NCBI GenBank assembly: GCA_009731425.1
Contig: AP018794.1
Location: 1,743,960-1,807,959 of the forward strand
Source: Lachnospiraceae bacterium KM106-2
GTDB lineage: Bacteria; Bacillota; Clostridia; Lachnospirales; Lachnospiraceae
Direction of reading: 5' to 3'
Length of the DNA: 64,000 nucleotides
In this document: positions 26,639-35,922 of the stretch, one piece after another
Numbering within the stretch: the stretch's first letter is position 1
Layout of the letters: each line of letters begins with the position of its first letter
Position numbers and translations under genes: made by a program
The notes under the pieces: model-generated
The model's database searches: none
Told to the model about the DNA's origin: nothing
The model's input: the letters and a program-made list of their open reading frames with translations, nothing else

Positions 26639-28759
26639 TTACTGTGCCGGCGTCGGCGTTGCATTTGGTACCGGTGTTTCAGTCGGTACCGGTGTTGCTC
26701 CTGGTACTGGCGTCTCTGTCGGAGCTGTTGTCTGCCCCGGATCAGCACTTGTCGTTGGTGATGGCGAAGGAGTCGCCGTAGAAAGTGCATTCGAATTCGT
26801 TACATGGGAATTCTCACCTTCTGATGGCTCAAAGAATCCTTGGAAATCATCACTTGTCTCACCCTCTTTTGGAAGGTTTGGAGTTGGTGTTGGAGATGCA
26901 TCCGGATTTGGTGTTGGCGTAGCTTCTACATCCTTTGAGGCTGATTTGCTTACACCTAAGAGCGGAAGAATTTCTTTCATAATTCTGCTTGATAATTTCG
27001 TCGCTAAAGTAGAATCTGGTTCTTTCACAACCGCTTCTTTAGAAACATCAGGTTGATCAACAATAACATAGATCAATACTTCTGGATCTTCTACCGGTGC
27101 AAATCCAATAAAGGATACTAAATAATGTCCTTCATCACGAGGGAACTTCTGTGCAGTACCTGTCTTTCCACCAATAGAATAACCTTCTACTGCGGCATCT
27201 TTTGCTGTACCGTCAAGAACTGCTTCATGCATATAGTCCCTTAATAAGTCACTTGTATTCTTAGAAACCGTTGTCTTTACTACTTCTGATTTCACATTTT
27301 CAACAACAGCACCACTATCGTTGACTAATTGTTTTACAACATGAGGTGTATAATACTTTCCACCGTTGATGATCGAAGAAATTGCACCAACCATCTGTAC
27401 CATAGTTACGTTGATACTTTGTCCAAAACTGCACGTAGCAAGCTGAACGGGTTTTAATTTATCTTCTGAAATTGTAATTCCGCTTTCTTCACCTGTCAGA
27501 TCGATTCCGGTTTTACTTCCAAATCCAAATAAACTCTGGTATTTTGCAAATGATTTCGCTTTGCTCTTTTGAACAATCTGCATCATCGCATCATTACAAG
27601 AATATGCAATTGCCTGCTTTAATGTAATCGTACCATGTCCAGCACGATTGGCACAACGAAGAGTCGTATCTAAAATCTTCTCTTTACCATCGCAGACATA
27701 AGTCTTACCATCTACCGCATAACCTTCATCCAGCGCCATAGCTACGGTAACTGGTTTAAAAGTTGAACCTGGTTCATAGTTGTGACTAACCGAAAAGTTC
27801 TTCCAGATCTTATTTAATGCATCCTGTTTATCTTCATCACTCATAGCTGCAATCTGTTCCTGAGTATAGAAACCTGTCAGATCTCTTGGCTTATTTAAGT
27901 TATAAGTTGTATTACTTGCCATAGCATAGATTTCACCGTTTTTCGGATTTGCTACTATGACTGAGATATTCTGTGCATTGATCTCTTCTTGTGTCTCTTT
28001 GATATTCTTTTCTACAATCTGCTGAACACCGGCATTTAATGTAGATACAACGGACAATCCATTTTCCGCAGCTTTCACCGTCTTGTTTAGCTTCAGATCC
28101 GAATCAAAATATCCATACTGGCGACCATTGACACCATTTAATCTACTATTATAATACCCTTCAATTCCCGAGTTTCCTACGTTACCACTGAAAGTAAATC
28201 CGATCACCTGGCTTGCAAGACTATTGTAAGGATACTTTCTCACATAATCATCTTCAAACCAAACACCACGAATCTTTTTATCGTTATCTTCTAGTTTCTT
28301 AAACTTCTGGACAGAGTCATAATTCTTACCTTTACTTAGCACAACATAACGAGAAGTTTTCTTCTTTGCTAAAATGTCATTCACTTCATCTGCTGACACA
28401 CCAAATGCAGTTGCTAATGAGTTCACAGTCGCTCTTTGATGTTCCCCATCTTTATCATCTTCCAATACAATATAAGGATCAAGGATTACATTATATACCT
28501 TTACACTTTTTGCAAGTATGGTACCGTTACGATCAACGATATCGCCTCTCTTATATGGAATCTCGCTTGTAATGTAAGTCTGCTGACTCAATACCTGCTT
28601 TTCATATTTATCACCATCTGCTTTATTTAGATAAAACACACGCACTACCAACGCGATAAAAATAGTGATAATAATACAAAATACAAGCAATAAACTTGCT
28701 TGCATTTTGCCGGTAAATTTTCTGATTTTTCGTTCTGCTGTATTTTTACTTCTTCTCAT
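26639..28759 (-). CDS. pbpB: Class B penicillin-binding protein (FtsI/PBP2B-like)
   Basis: This is the likely division-specific transpeptidase working with FtsW. The 706-residue product has an N-terminal membrane segment (about 20-45), the PBP dimer domain, and the transpeptidase motifs SFKPVTVAM, YSCNDAMM and GGKTGTAQKFPRDEGHYL. Instead of C-terminal PASTA domains it ends in a ~95-residue low-complexity tail rich in Pro, Thr and Ala with TPTP and TPVP repeats, likely a wall-spanning spacer. The tail gives a misleading Gly-Val-rich open frame on the plus strand. GTAGGTG precedes the ATG. It precedes spoVD directly, as in Bacillus. Confidence 0.9.
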   Translation of the reverse strand: MRRSKNTAERKIRKFTGKMQASLLLVFCIIITIFIALVVRVFYLNKADGDKYEKQVLSQQTYITSEIPYKRGDIVDRNGTILAKSVKVYNVILDPYIVLEDDKDGEHQRATVNSLATAFGVSADEVNDILAKKKTSRYVVLSKGKNYDSVQKFKKLEDNDKKIRGVWFEDDYVRKYPYNSLASQVIGFTFSGNVGNSGIEGYYNSRLNGVNGRQYGYFDSDLKLNKTVKAAENGLSVVSTLNAGVQQIVEKNIKETQEEINAQNISVIVANPKNGEIYAMASNTTYNLNKPRDLTGFYTQEQIAAMSDEDKQDALNKIWKNFSVSHNYEPGSTFKPVTVAMALDEGYAVDGKTYVCDGKEKILDTTLRCANRAGHGTITLKQAIAYSCNDAMMQIVQKSKAKSFAKYQSLFGFGSKTGIDLTGEESGITISEDKLKPVQLATCSFGQSINVTMVQMVGAISSIINGGKYYTPHVVKQLVNDSGAVVENVKSEVVKTTVSKNTSDLLRDYMHEAVLDGTAKDAAVEGYSIGGKTGTAQKFPRDEGHYLVSFIGFAPVEDPEVLIYVIVDQPDVSKEAVVKEPDSTLATKLSSRIMKEILPLLGVSKSASKDVEATPTPNPDASPTPTPNLPKEGETSDDFQGFFEPSEGENSHVTNSNALSTATPSPSPTTSADPGQTTAPTETPVPGATPVPTETPVPNATPTPAQ

Positions 28760-28767
28760 CCCATCAC

Positions 28768-29310
28768 CTACTTATTTCCTGCCTTTAAAATATCCATTAA
28801 ATCTTCGGTTCTTGGTATTTCACCATATTGCTTTACATAATCATTAATTGCTGAGTGGTATGTGATCACTTGATCTTTCCCTGGCAATACCATGCCCAGT
28901 CTAATTGATGCATATTGATAAACTTTTGATAAGTCTACAGCTTTCATTTTTTCATCTTGAATTGCTGCATTCTCACCTTCTAGTTGTAGCACTTGACTTT
29001 GAAGGGTTGCAATCTTATTTTTGGATGCAGTAATCGATGTATTCATGTGCAGATAGCCTACACATGCCATTAATGTAAATACTAATGCCACTGACAAACA
29101 ACATACAGAGAAAAAATCAAGTCCTCTTGTTCGTTCTAATCGTCTTTGTCTTTCTCTTTGTCTTCGGCGTTCTTGCTTTTGTTTGCGATAAAACTCTTCA
29201 CGATCTAATTGTCTTTGTCGCTCATAGTCAGGTGCAGTCTGTAATTTTCTTACTGTATTTCCATCAATATAATGCTTCTCATATCTCTGATACTTTTTCT
29301 CTGCACTCAT
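28768..29310 (-). CDS. ftsL: Cell division protein FtsL-like
   Basis: FtsL is a bitopic divisome protein that pairs with DivIC and FtsQ through coiled coils. The 180-residue product has an Arg/Gln/Glu-rich cytoplasmic N-terminus of about 65 residues, one membrane segment (about 67-90), and a coiled-coil part (KNKIATLQSQVLQLEGENAAIQDEK). The N-terminal extension is longer than in B. subtilis FtsL (117 residues). Sequence similarity is low in this family, so assignment leans on position between rsmH and pbpB. GGGGGA lies upstream of the ATG. Confidence 0.78.
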   Translation of the reverse strand: MSAEKKYQRYEKHYIDGNTVRKLQTAPDYERQRQLDREEFYRKQKQERRRQRERQRRLERTRGLDFFSVCCLSVALVFTLMACVGYLHMNTSITASKNKIATLQSQVLQLEGENAAIQDEKMKAVDLSKVYQYASIRLGMVLPGKDQVITYHSAINDYVKQYGEIPRTEDLMDILKAGNK

Positions 29311-29331
29311 TTGATTTTCCCCCTTATATTT

Positions 29332-30270
29332 TTATTCAGTACGTTCAAACACTCTTAACTTGGCACTTTTCGAACGAGAGTTAAACTCTAATTCTTCTTG
29401 TGTTGGTAAGATAGGCTTTCTGCTGATCACTTTACCTTTGCTCTTTTTCCCACATACACACACTGGAAAGTTCGGTGGGCATGTACAAGGATTTTCACAT
29501 TCTCTATAGATGTTCTTTACAATACGGTCTTCTAGCGAATGGAATGTAATAATACAGATTCTTCCCTCATCATTTAATAAATCAATCATATCTCTTAATG
29601 TATTCTTTAACACATCTAGCTCGTGATTTAATTCAATTCTGATCGCCTGATATGTTTTCTTCGATGGATGACCACTATTCATACGGATTTTCATCGGGAT
29701 GGCTGCCTTAATTGCTTCATTCAATTCGAATGTTGTCTCAATTGGTTTTTCATTGCGCATCCTAACGATATGTTTTGCAATATTCTTTGCAAATTTGTCT
29801 TCACCATAATCTTTGATAATATGGTAAAGTTCAGTTTCGGAATAATCGTTTACAATATCTCTTGCAGTTAATTTCTGTCTTGTATCCATTCTCATATCCA
29901 AAGGAGCATCTACACGGTAAGTAAATCCTCTCTCTGCGGTATCAAGCTGATAGGAAGAAACGCCTAAATCTAATACGATTCCATCAACCTTTTCAATTCC
30001 CAAGTCAGAAAGTACCTGTTTCATGTTACAATAGTTGCTTCGAACGATCGTAACAATATCTTTGAATTCTTCTAAACGTTCAGTACTTGCTTTAATTGCA
30101 TCTGCATCTTGATCAATTCCAATAAATCGACCATTTTCATTTAACTGCTTACATACTTCATAAGCATGTCCAGCTCCACCTAGTGTCCCATCTACATAAA
30201 TTCCATCTGGCTTTATATTTAAATTACCTACTGTTTCTTCTAATAAAACCGATTTGTGTTTAAATTCCAC
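29332..30270 (-). CDS. rsmH: 16S rRNA (cytosine(1402)-N4)-methyltransferase RsmH (MraW)
   Basis: RsmH methylates C1402 in the 30S P-site using SAM. The 312-residue product has [19 protein letters not shown] (SAM motif, about 25-43), [33 protein letters not shown], and [17 protein letters not shown] near residue 235. A cysteine cluster ([16 protein letters not shown]) is typical. The start is GTG (30270) with GGAGG 9 nt upstream. It is the second gene of the dcw cluster, 13 nt after mraZ. Confidence 0.97.
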   Translation of the reverse strand: MEFKHKSVLLEETVGNLNIKPDGIYVDGTLGGAGHAYEVCKQLNENGRFIGIDQDADAIKASTERLEEFKDIVTIVRSNYCNMKQVLSDLGIEKVDGIVLDLGVSSYQLDTAERGFTYRVDAPLDMRMDTRQKLTARDIVNDYSETELYHIIKDYGEDKFAKNIAKHIVRMRNEKPIETTFELNEAIKAAIPMKIRMNSGHPSKKTYQAIRIELNHELDVLKNTLRDMIDLLNDEGRICIITFHSLEDRIVKNIYRECENPCTCPPNFPVCVCGKKSKGKVISRKPILPTQEELEFNSRSKSAKLRVFERTE

Positions 30271-30283
30271 TTTCCATTTCCTC

Positions 30284-30712
30284 CTAAAAACTCAATCCGA
30301 AATCAGACATATGCTCTGCGATCTCATTTACATTATCATAGTTATTGTTGCATTCCCAGCGTTCTTTACTCCAAATTTCAATCTTACTAAGAACACCAAC
30401 GAAAACAACATCTTTTTCTAGTCCAGCATGTTCACGTAATTTAGAGGGAATTAATATTCTTCCCTGCTTGTCCGCTTCACATGTTACTGCACCAGCCATA
30501 AAATAACGCTGCAATTGTCTTGCATCTTTCGTTCCTGGAAGTCCTTTCAATTGATTCACAAAGTTTAGCCATTCGTCATTTGGGTATACAAATAAACAAC
30601 CATCTAAACCTAGCGTAACCACAAATTCATCACCTAATGCGTCTCTAAGTTTAGAAGGCACGATTATTCTGCCTTTTGTATCGATTGTATGGTTGTATTC
30701 CCCCATGAACAT
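30284..30712 (-). CDS. mraZ: Transcriptional regulator MraZ
   Basis: MraZ is a DNA-binding SpoVT/AbrB-like protein that represses its own dcw operon by binding direct repeats upstream. The ~142-residue product shows the two tandem half-barrel repeats: [25 protein letters not shown] (about 3-27) and [33 protein letters not shown] chose the ATG at 30712 with AGGTG 7 nt upstream; an ATG at 30718 is too near that site. It heads the cluster, and its promoter region carries an unusually long MraZ-box array. Confidence 0.96.
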   Translation of the reverse strand: MFMGEYNHTIDTKGRIIVPSKLRDALGDEFVVTLGLDGCLFVYPNDEWLNFVNQLKGLPGTKDARQLQRYFMAGAVTCEADKQGRILIPSKLREHAGLEKDVVFVGVLSKIEIWSKERWECNNNYDNVNEIAEHMSDFGLSF

Positions 30713-30791
30713 AATCATGCACCTGCTTATCTTTTTTCAAGTACGTTTGGTATGTAAAGTTATGTGAATTACCACTTTCATATCGGTCGCA

Positions 30792-30868
30792 CCACTTTGC
30801 CACCATTTCGTGCCACTTCACACCACTTTCCTCCACTTATCCTCCATTCTAATATAAAACCCCCACTT
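30792..30868 (-). promoter_or_regulatory. MraZ-box direct-repeat array
   Basis: On the minus strand, AAGTGG or close variants (AAATGG, GAATGG) occur at plus coordinates 30792, 30803, 30813, 30823, 30833, 30844 and 30863, mostly 10-11 bp apart; another AAGTGG is at 30772. These match the GTGG-type direct repeats bound by MraZ in other bacteria. The array runs from the promoter spacer into the transcribed leader. Confidence 0.75.
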
Positions 30869-30874
30869 TTTCAA
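30846..30874 (-). promoter_or_regulatory. Promoter of the mra/dcw cluster
   Basis: On the minus strand TTGAAA (30874-30869) and TAGAAT (30851-30846) are separated by 17 nt, with two MraZ boxes lying over the spacer and -10. Transcription would start near 30839, at the upstream edge of the main box run. Confidence 0.6.
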
Positions 30875-30893
30875 TACTTTTTCAATACTTAGG

Positions 30894-30937
30894 CAATAAA
30901 AAAAATGACAAATTATAGTTACATAATTTGTCATTTT
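30894..30937 (-). terminator. Rho-independent terminator after lgt
   Basis: A perfect 15-bp stem (AAAATGACAAATTAT and its complement, 6-nt loop) followed by eight T on the minus strand lies about 50 nt past the lgt stop. It insulates the dcw promoter from lgt. Confidence 0.85.
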
Positions 30938-30989
30938 CAATATTTAGTGTAAATTGATACTATATTATACCAACATACCCAATATATAG

Positions 30990-31856
30990 TTATTTGTATC
31001 TTCTGATTCTTTTTCGATTATAAACGATAATTGTAATACCAGTTGCAATTGCAATGATACTTACAAGCTGACTGATCGGGATCGATGTTCCCCAGATCAA
31101 TAATTGATCGGTACGAAGCCCCTCGATCCAAAGACGACCGATACCATATCCAATTAAATAGAGAGAAATGATCTCACCATCAAATTTCTTCTTTTTAGAA
31201 TATAGGATCAAACCGATCAGTAACAACAGATTCCAACATGATTCATAAAGAAAGGTTGGATGAACCTGAATATATTCAATTCCATTGATTGTCTTTACAT
31301 GGTCCATCATCTTCTGAGTTACATCACTCGCTGATACTTCCGCTCTTTGAAGCTGCATTGCAAATAAACCGTTTGTATAGTCACCAAAAGCTTCTCGGTT
31401 AAAGAAGTTACCCCAGCGCCCGATAATCTGTCCAGTAAGAAGTCCAAGGATACCAGTATCTGCGAACAACCAAAAATTAAGTTTTTTAATCTTAGTAAAT
31501 ACGAAGCAGGTAATCACCGCGGTGATCACACCACCATAAATTCCTAATCCGCCACCACGAATATCTAAAATTTCAATTGGGTTATTAAAATAATAAGACC
31601 AATTAAAGATAACAAAGTAAAGTCTTGCACCGATTACAGATAAAACAATTGCGATCAAAGCAAAATCGATATAATCTTCTGTATTCTGATTTGTCTTCTT
31701 TGCCTGCCACTCTGCAACCAAGTATCCAGCAGCCATTCCACAAGCAATAATAATTCCATAGAACGCAATATCAATTCCGAAGATATGAATACTTTTCTTT
31801 AAATTATTTAAATAGATCCCTAAATGTGGAAATCCTATACTCATTTCAAGAAACAT
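30990..31856 (-). CDS. lgt: Prolipoprotein diacylglyceryl transferase Lgt
   Basis: Lgt moves diacylglycerol from phosphatidylglycerol to the lipobox cysteine of prelipoproteins, in the membrane. The ~288-residue product has about seven membrane segments and the Lgt signature GRWGNFFNREAFG (about residue 143-155), with the HPTFLYES segment and a late GRLWIEGLRTDQL. I chose ATG 31856 with GAGGGAG 6 nt upstream; an ATG two codons earlier is too close. It follows ychF by 23 nt and ends at a strong terminator. Confidence 0.97.
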   Translation of the reverse strand: MFLEMSIGFPHLGIYLNNLKKSIHIFGIDIAFYGIIIACGMAAGYLVAEWQAKKTNQNTEDYIDFALIAIVLSVIGARLYFVIFNWSYYFNNPIEILDIRGGGLGIYGGVITAVITCFVFTKIKKLNFWLFADTGILGLLTGQIIGRWGNFFNREAFGDYTNGLFAMQLQRAEVSASDVTQKMMDHVKTINGIEYIQVHPTFLYESCWNLLLLIGLILYSKKKKFDGEIISLYLIGYGIGRLWIEGLRTDQLLIWGTSIPISQLVSIIAIATGITIIVYNRKRIRRYK

Positions 31857-31879
31857 GGGCATCTCCCTCTTTTCCTATT

Positions 31880-32977
31880 CTATACGTTGAATCTAAATAG
31901 GATGACATCGCCATCTTGAACAACGTATTCTTTACCTTCTGAACGTACTAAACCTTTTTCTTTTGCCGCATTATAACTTCCACATTCCACTAAGTTATCA
32001 TAGCTTACAACTTCTGCGCGAATAAAACCACGTTCAAAGTCAGTATGGATCTTACCAGCTGCCTGAGGAGCTTTCATACCTCTTGTAATTGTCCACGCTC
32101 TTGTTTCCTGCTCACCTGCAGTAATATAAGAAATTAAACCAAGTAAATGGTAGCTTGCTCTGATTAATTTATCAAGACCAGCTTCTTCAATACCAAGATC
32201 ACTTAAGAATTCTTTTCTTTCATCATCTTCAAGTTCAGCGATTTCTTGTTCGATCTGAGCACAGATTACGAATACTTCACTGCCTTCATTTTTTGCAAAT
32301 TCTCTTACTTGTTGAACATATTGATTATTTGCACCATCATCAGCAAGATCATCTTCTTCAACATTTGCAGCATAAATGACTGGCTTAATTGTTAAGAGAT
32401 TGCAGTTTCCGATGAATTCTTCTTCATCTTCATTAGCGATTTCAAATGTTGATGCTAATTTACCAGCTTCTAAATGAGCTTTTAATCTTTCTAAGAATTC
32501 AGCTTCTTTTGCTAATGATTTATCATTTCTAGCGCCTTTACCTACACGGCTTAAACGACGATCTACTACTTCAATATCACTGAAGATCAATTCTAATTGA
32601 ATTGTTTCAATATCACGAAGAGGATCTACACTTCCATCTACGTGGATGATGTTTGTATCATCAAAACAACGAACAACATGAAGAATCGCATCTACTTCAC
32701 GGATGTTAGAAAGGAATTGGTTACCAAGTCCCTCACCCTTACTTGCACCTTTTACTAAACCTGCAATATCAACAAATTCGATTGTTGCATTTAAAATCTT
32801 TTTAGATTGATACATTTCATTTAACACATTTAATCTTTTATCTGGTACAGGTACAACCCCTACATTAGGATCAATTGTACAGAATGGATAGTTTGCCGAT
32901 TCTGCTCCTGCTTTTGTTAATGCGTTGAATAATGTACTTTTACCTACGTTTGGTAATCCTACGATACCTAATTTCAT
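31880..32977 (-). CDS. ychF: Redox-regulated ATPase YchF (OLA1 family)
   Basis: YchF is an Obg-like protein that prefers ATP to GTP and associates with ribosomes. The 365-residue product has G1 [15 protein letters not shown] (residues 6-20), a switch segment with [13 protein letters not shown]3 [20 protein letters not shown], a helical insertion, and the C-terminal TGS domain ([31 protein letters not shown]). AAGGAA lies upstream of the ATG. Highly conserved and confidently called. Confidence 0.98.
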   Translation of the reverse strand: MKLGIVGLPNVGKSTLFNALTKAGAESANYPFCTIDPNVGVVPVPDKRLNVLNEMYQSKKILNATIEFVDIAGLVKGASKGEGLGNQFLSNIREVDAILHVVRCFDDTNIIHVDGSVDPLRDIETIQLELIFSDIEVVDRRLSRVGKGARNDKSLAKEAEFLERLKAHLEAGKLASTFEIANEDEEEFIGNCNLLTIKPVIYAANVEEDDLADDGANNQYVQQVREFAKNEGSEVFVICAQIEQEIAELEDDERKEFLSDLGIEEAGLDKLIRASYHLLGLISYITAGEQETRAWTITRGMKAPQAAGKIHTDFERGFIRAEVVSYDNLVECGSYNAAKEKGLVRSEGKEYVVQDGDVILFRFNV

Positions 32978-32996
32978 ATCTTTCTTCCTTTCTATC

Positions 32997-33662
32997 TTAA
33001 TCGCAAGACTCGATCATAAGAAGAATTCCTTCTTCTAACTCGATGCTTGCGACTTCACTCGTAATCTCATTACTAATGCCTAGGCTGTCACCCAGAACTA
33101 ATGTGTGATCCTTTAATGGATATTTCATTCCTTTTAAGGTTATCCCAGTTACCTTTGTTGTAAACGGAATTAACGAAATATATTTTCCAAAGGAATCTTC
33201 TTTTGAAATCGCTATGTTCCGATCCACCAATCGAATCCGATTCCATTCATTTATCATACACCCATTAACACCATTTCGTAAAGTACGAAGCAGTAGATGA
33301 ATGTTCGCAAGAGAATGATCAACTCTTGTGCCAATTCCTCCTAGGATAGTAAGATCGGTTACCCCTTTATCAATTGCCAGATCAATAGCAACTTGAGTAT
33401 CCGTCATATCCTTTTCTGGAATTAGACGTATCAGTTCCGTCTGACATTCTCCCGACTTTATCTTTTTTTCATATTCGTTTAAAATAGCAGGCTCTATCGT
33501 ATCAAAATCACCCACAAGATAATCGATCTTAAGATCACTAGCGATTGCGATCTTAAGCGCGCCATCTACAACGATGGTAACATCATATCTTTGTCCTGTG
33601 GCCAATTGTTCAAGTTGGAAACGTGAAATACTTCCGCCTGTTATGATCAAACCGTTTTTCAT
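32997..33662 (-). CDS. thiN: Thiamine pyrophosphokinase
   Basis: ThiN converts thiamine plus ATP to thiamine diphosphate. The 221-residue product has the family's N-terminal kinase fold with VVDGALKIAIASDLKIDYLVGDFDTI (about 32-57), EKDMTDTQVAIDLAIDKG, and GGIGTRVDHSLANIHLLL, then a C-terminal beta domain ending in TSEVASIELEEGILLMIES. AAGGTG precedes the ATG. The rpe-thiN neighbourhood matches the prpC-prkC-rsgA-rpe-thiN order of Bacillus, here with a PilZ gene inserted. Confidence 0.95.
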   Translation of the reverse strand: MKNGLIITGGSISRFQLEQLATGQRYDVTIVVDGALKIAIASDLKIDYLVGDFDTIEPAILNEYEKKIKSGECQTELIRLIPEKDMTDTQVAIDLAIDKGVTDLTILGGIGTRVDHSLANIHLLLRTLRNGVNGCMINEWNRIRLVDRNIAISKEDSFGKYISLIPFTTKVTGITLKGMKYPLKDHTLVLGDSLGISNEITSEVASIELEEGILLMIESCD

Positions 33663-33673
33663 CCTGTCACACC

Positions 33674-34360
33674 TTATTTTCTATTCTGTAACTGAATTCT
33701 CTGTAGTGCAAATACAAATTTCTGTATGTTCTTCGTTGTCTCAATAAAACGAACTCCGTACAAATGACGGTAAGCTCCTTCTTCTTCACGAGACACTCGA
33801 ATTACATGGCCTTTACATTTTACACAGCCTTGTTCGGTATAAAGCTCAAATGAGATGCAGTCATCTTCTTCTAAAACTTCATCTAGGCAGATGCCGGCAC
33901 CCGTCTCACTGATATCTTTAATCATACCCTTTAGATTTTTCATTAAATAAGATTTATTATCATCTAATGCAGCTTTCGCATCATCCCAAAGTAGTTCATC
34001 ATGTCCAGCTTTTGCTACATCGATGCGAACATCTTCCGCACAGTAAGCACGGTAAACGCTTCTACGATTATATGTGACTCCCTCTTGGCTAGCCTGAATG
34101 TAATGAACAAAATCATCCTCTAACTTAGTAAGGCCTGCTGTTACATTTTTAAAGATCCACATCTTTCCGTTATCTTTATAAATAAAATCGATCGTATCCG
34201 TTGGTAAGAAATTGAACTTTCTACCTTTTGCAGAGATCAAGCTAATACAAACTCTCTCTTTTGATACGTCCTCTATTTTACTGATCAATCTAAAGTTAAA
34301 CTCTTCTCTTGATACATGTATCTCAACTGATTTTCCCAGCTTCATCTCTTCTTGTCGCAC
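33674..34360 (-). CDS. PilZ domain protein with YcgR-like N-terminal domain
   Basis: PilZ proteins bind cyclic di-GMP; YcgR-type members brake flagella or affect wall synthesis. The ~228-residue product has an N-terminal barrel-like domain (to about residue 95) and a PilZ domain with the binding motifs RRSVYR (RxxxR) and DISETGAG (DxSxxG). Start choice is uncertain: GTG 34360 has GGAGG 9 nt upstream, all within the rpe 3' end; ATG 34345 and an upstream frame to 34387 are alternatives. It overlaps rpe by 38 nt, so it is co-translated. The target is unknown; the flagellar operon in the window makes motility control plausible. Confidence 0.85.
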   Translation of the reverse strand: MRQEEMKLGKSVEIHVSREEFNFRLISKIEDVSKERVCISLISAKGRKFNFLPTDTIDFIYKDNGKMWIFKNVTAGLTKLEDDFVHYIQASQEGVTYNRRSVYRAYCAEDVRIDVAKAGHDELLWDDAKAALDDNKSYLMKNLKGMIKDISETGAGICLDEVLEEDDCISFELYTEQGCVKCKGHVIRVSREEEGAYRHLYGVRFIETTKNIQKFVFALQRIQLQNRK

Positions 34361-35012
34361 TCTCAAATACCTCCTTAAAAGCCGCAACGTTTTCTTCTAC
34401 ATTTCCTGCAAAAACGCTAGTTCCTGCAACAAAAACATTGGCTCCGGCTTCTATTAATGTAAGAGTATTATCTGTATTTACTCCACCATCAACCTCAATA
34501 TCGATATCAAGGTTTCTTGCCTTTATCATTTGTCTAATTTCTTTTACTTTATCTATCGTAAATGGTAAAAACTTTTGTCCTCCAAAGCCTGGATTCACGC
34601 TCATTACCAATACCATATCTAATTCATCTAATACGTATCTTAAGCATTCCTTGTCCGTTGCTGGATTTAGGGCAACACCAACCTTTACGCCTAATTCCTT
34701 AATACGCATTACCGTTCTATGAAGATGTTTACAACTTTCCGCATGGACTACGATCAAATCTGCACCTGCATTTGCAAACTCTTCTACATAACGAATTGGT
34801 TCTTCAATCATTAAATGAACATCAAATACTAATTTTGTCTTATTTCTAAGAGATTTCATAATAGGAAATCCAAATGAAATACTTGGAACGAATTGTCCAT
34901 CCATTACATCAATGTGTACATAATCAGCTCCTGCTTCTTCAATCTTCTTTACTTCTTCTCCTAGATTTGCAAAATCAGCTGCTAATATTGAAGGTGCTAA
35001 CTTATAATTCAT
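34323..35012 (-). CDS. rpe: Ribulose-phosphate 3-epimerase
   Basis: Rpe interconverts ribulose 5-phosphate and xylulose 5-phosphate in the pentose phosphate pathway. The 229-residue TIM-barrel product has LAPSILAADFANLGEEV (residues 4-20), YVHIDVMDGQFVPSISFG with metal ligands, VFDVHLMIEEP, VMSVNPGFGGQKFLP and DIEVDGGVNTDN. AGGAG precedes the ATG. It follows rsgA closely and overlaps the PilZ gene. Confidence 0.97.
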   Translation of the reverse strand: MNYKLAPSILAADFANLGEEVKKIEEAGADYVHIDVMDGQFVPSISFGFPIMKSLRNKTKLVFDVHLMIEEPIRYVEEFANAGADLIVVHAESCKHLHRTVMRIKELGVKVGVALNPATDKECLRYVLDELDMVLVMSVNPGFGGQKFLPFTIDKVKEIRQMIKARNLDIDIEVDGGVNTDNTLTLIEAGANVFVAGTSVFAGNVEENVAAFKEVFESATRRDEAGKIS

Positions 35013-35023
35013 CTTTTTATCTC

Positions 35024-35905
35024 CTATTTATACTTTTTCTTTTGACTCAATTCATCATACATCTGTACATAATTATCATATCGAATTTGGCTGATCTTAC
35101 CTTCACTTAAGGCATCTTTGACCCCACATACAGGCTCATTGATATGAGAACAACCTTGGAATTTACAATTTGGTTCATATTGTGCAAATTCAATAAAAAA
35201 CTCTTGTAATTCTTCTTTCTCCATATCTTCAATATAGAGAGAACTAAATCCTGGTGTATCAAAAATATAAGTTGTTTCATTTACGGAAAATAATTCCGAG
35301 TGTCTCGTGGTATGCTTACCACGCTCAATCTTAGTTGAGATCTGTCCGGTCTCCATGTGAGCATGTGGATCGATCAGGTTAATGATCGATGACTTTCCAA
35401 CACCACTTGGTCCTGCAAGAACCGTTGTCTTTCCTTCGATTGCTTCTCTTAATTCATCAATTCCCTCTTCTTTTGCAGCACTCGTTAAATACACTTGATA
35501 TCCTGCAGATTCATAGGTTTTCTTTAAACGATCTAATTCTTCTTGGGTTGCAATATCACGCTTATTAAAGCATACGATGGTCTCCACATTCTGTCGTTCC
35601 ATCATAATTAAAAATCGATCCAACAGGTTCAAATTTGGTGCTGGTTTTACAGCAGCAAATATAACCAATGCCTGATCCACATTGGATACAGCCGGTCGGA
35701 TCAATTCATTTTTGCGTTCTAAGATTGATACTACATTACCTACTTTTTTGTCTTCATCGATGATATCGATTTCTACATTGTCGCCAACTAAAGGTTTCTT
35801 TTTATCTTTTCTAAAAATACCTTTGGCTCTACATTCATATACCCCATGTTCGGGTATATGAATGTAATAAAAGCCACCAATTCCTTTAATAATCTTGCCT
35901 TGCAT
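35024..35905 (-). CDS. rsgA: Ribosome small subunit-dependent GTPase RsgA
   Basis: RsgA is a circularly permuted GTPase that helps late 30S maturation. The 293-residue product has an OB-fold N-terminus, then permuted motifs in order: CFNKRD (G4, about 118), TSAAKEEG (G5), LAGPSGVGKSSIIN (G1) and DTPGFSSL (G3). A C-terminal zinc site CKFQGCSHINEPVC completes it. GAGGA precedes the ATG. It lies between prkC and rpe as in Bacillus (cpgA/yloQ). Confidence 0.97.
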   Translation of the reverse strand: MQGKIIKGIGGFYYIHIPEHGVYECRAKGIFRKDKKKPLVGDNVEIDIIDEDKKVGNVVSILERKNELIRPAVSNVDQALVIFAAVKPAPNLNLLDRFLIMMERQNVETIVCFNKRDIATQEELDRLKKTYESAGYQVYLTSAAKEEGIDELREAIEGKTTVLAGPSGVGKSSIINLIDPHAHMETGQISTKIERGKHTTRHSELFSVNETTYIFDTPGFSSLYIEDMEKEELQEFFIEFAQYEPNCKFQGCSHINEPVCGVKDALSEGKISQIRYDNYVQMYDELSQKKKYK

Positions 35906-35922
35906 GTAATATCCTCATATTT

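Noticed and set aside
26628..27056. Plus-strand 142-residue Gly/Val-rich frame (GTGVSVGTGV-type repeats)
   Set aside because: It is the reverse complement of the Pro/Thr-rich tail of the class B PBP; codons for Pro, Thr and Ala read as Gly, Gly and Val on the other strand. No ribosome site.
34309..34722. Plus-strand 137-residue frame opposite rpe
   Set aside because: It lies entirely on the non-coding strand of rpe and the PilZ gene, both of which are well-supported families. It is a shadow frame.
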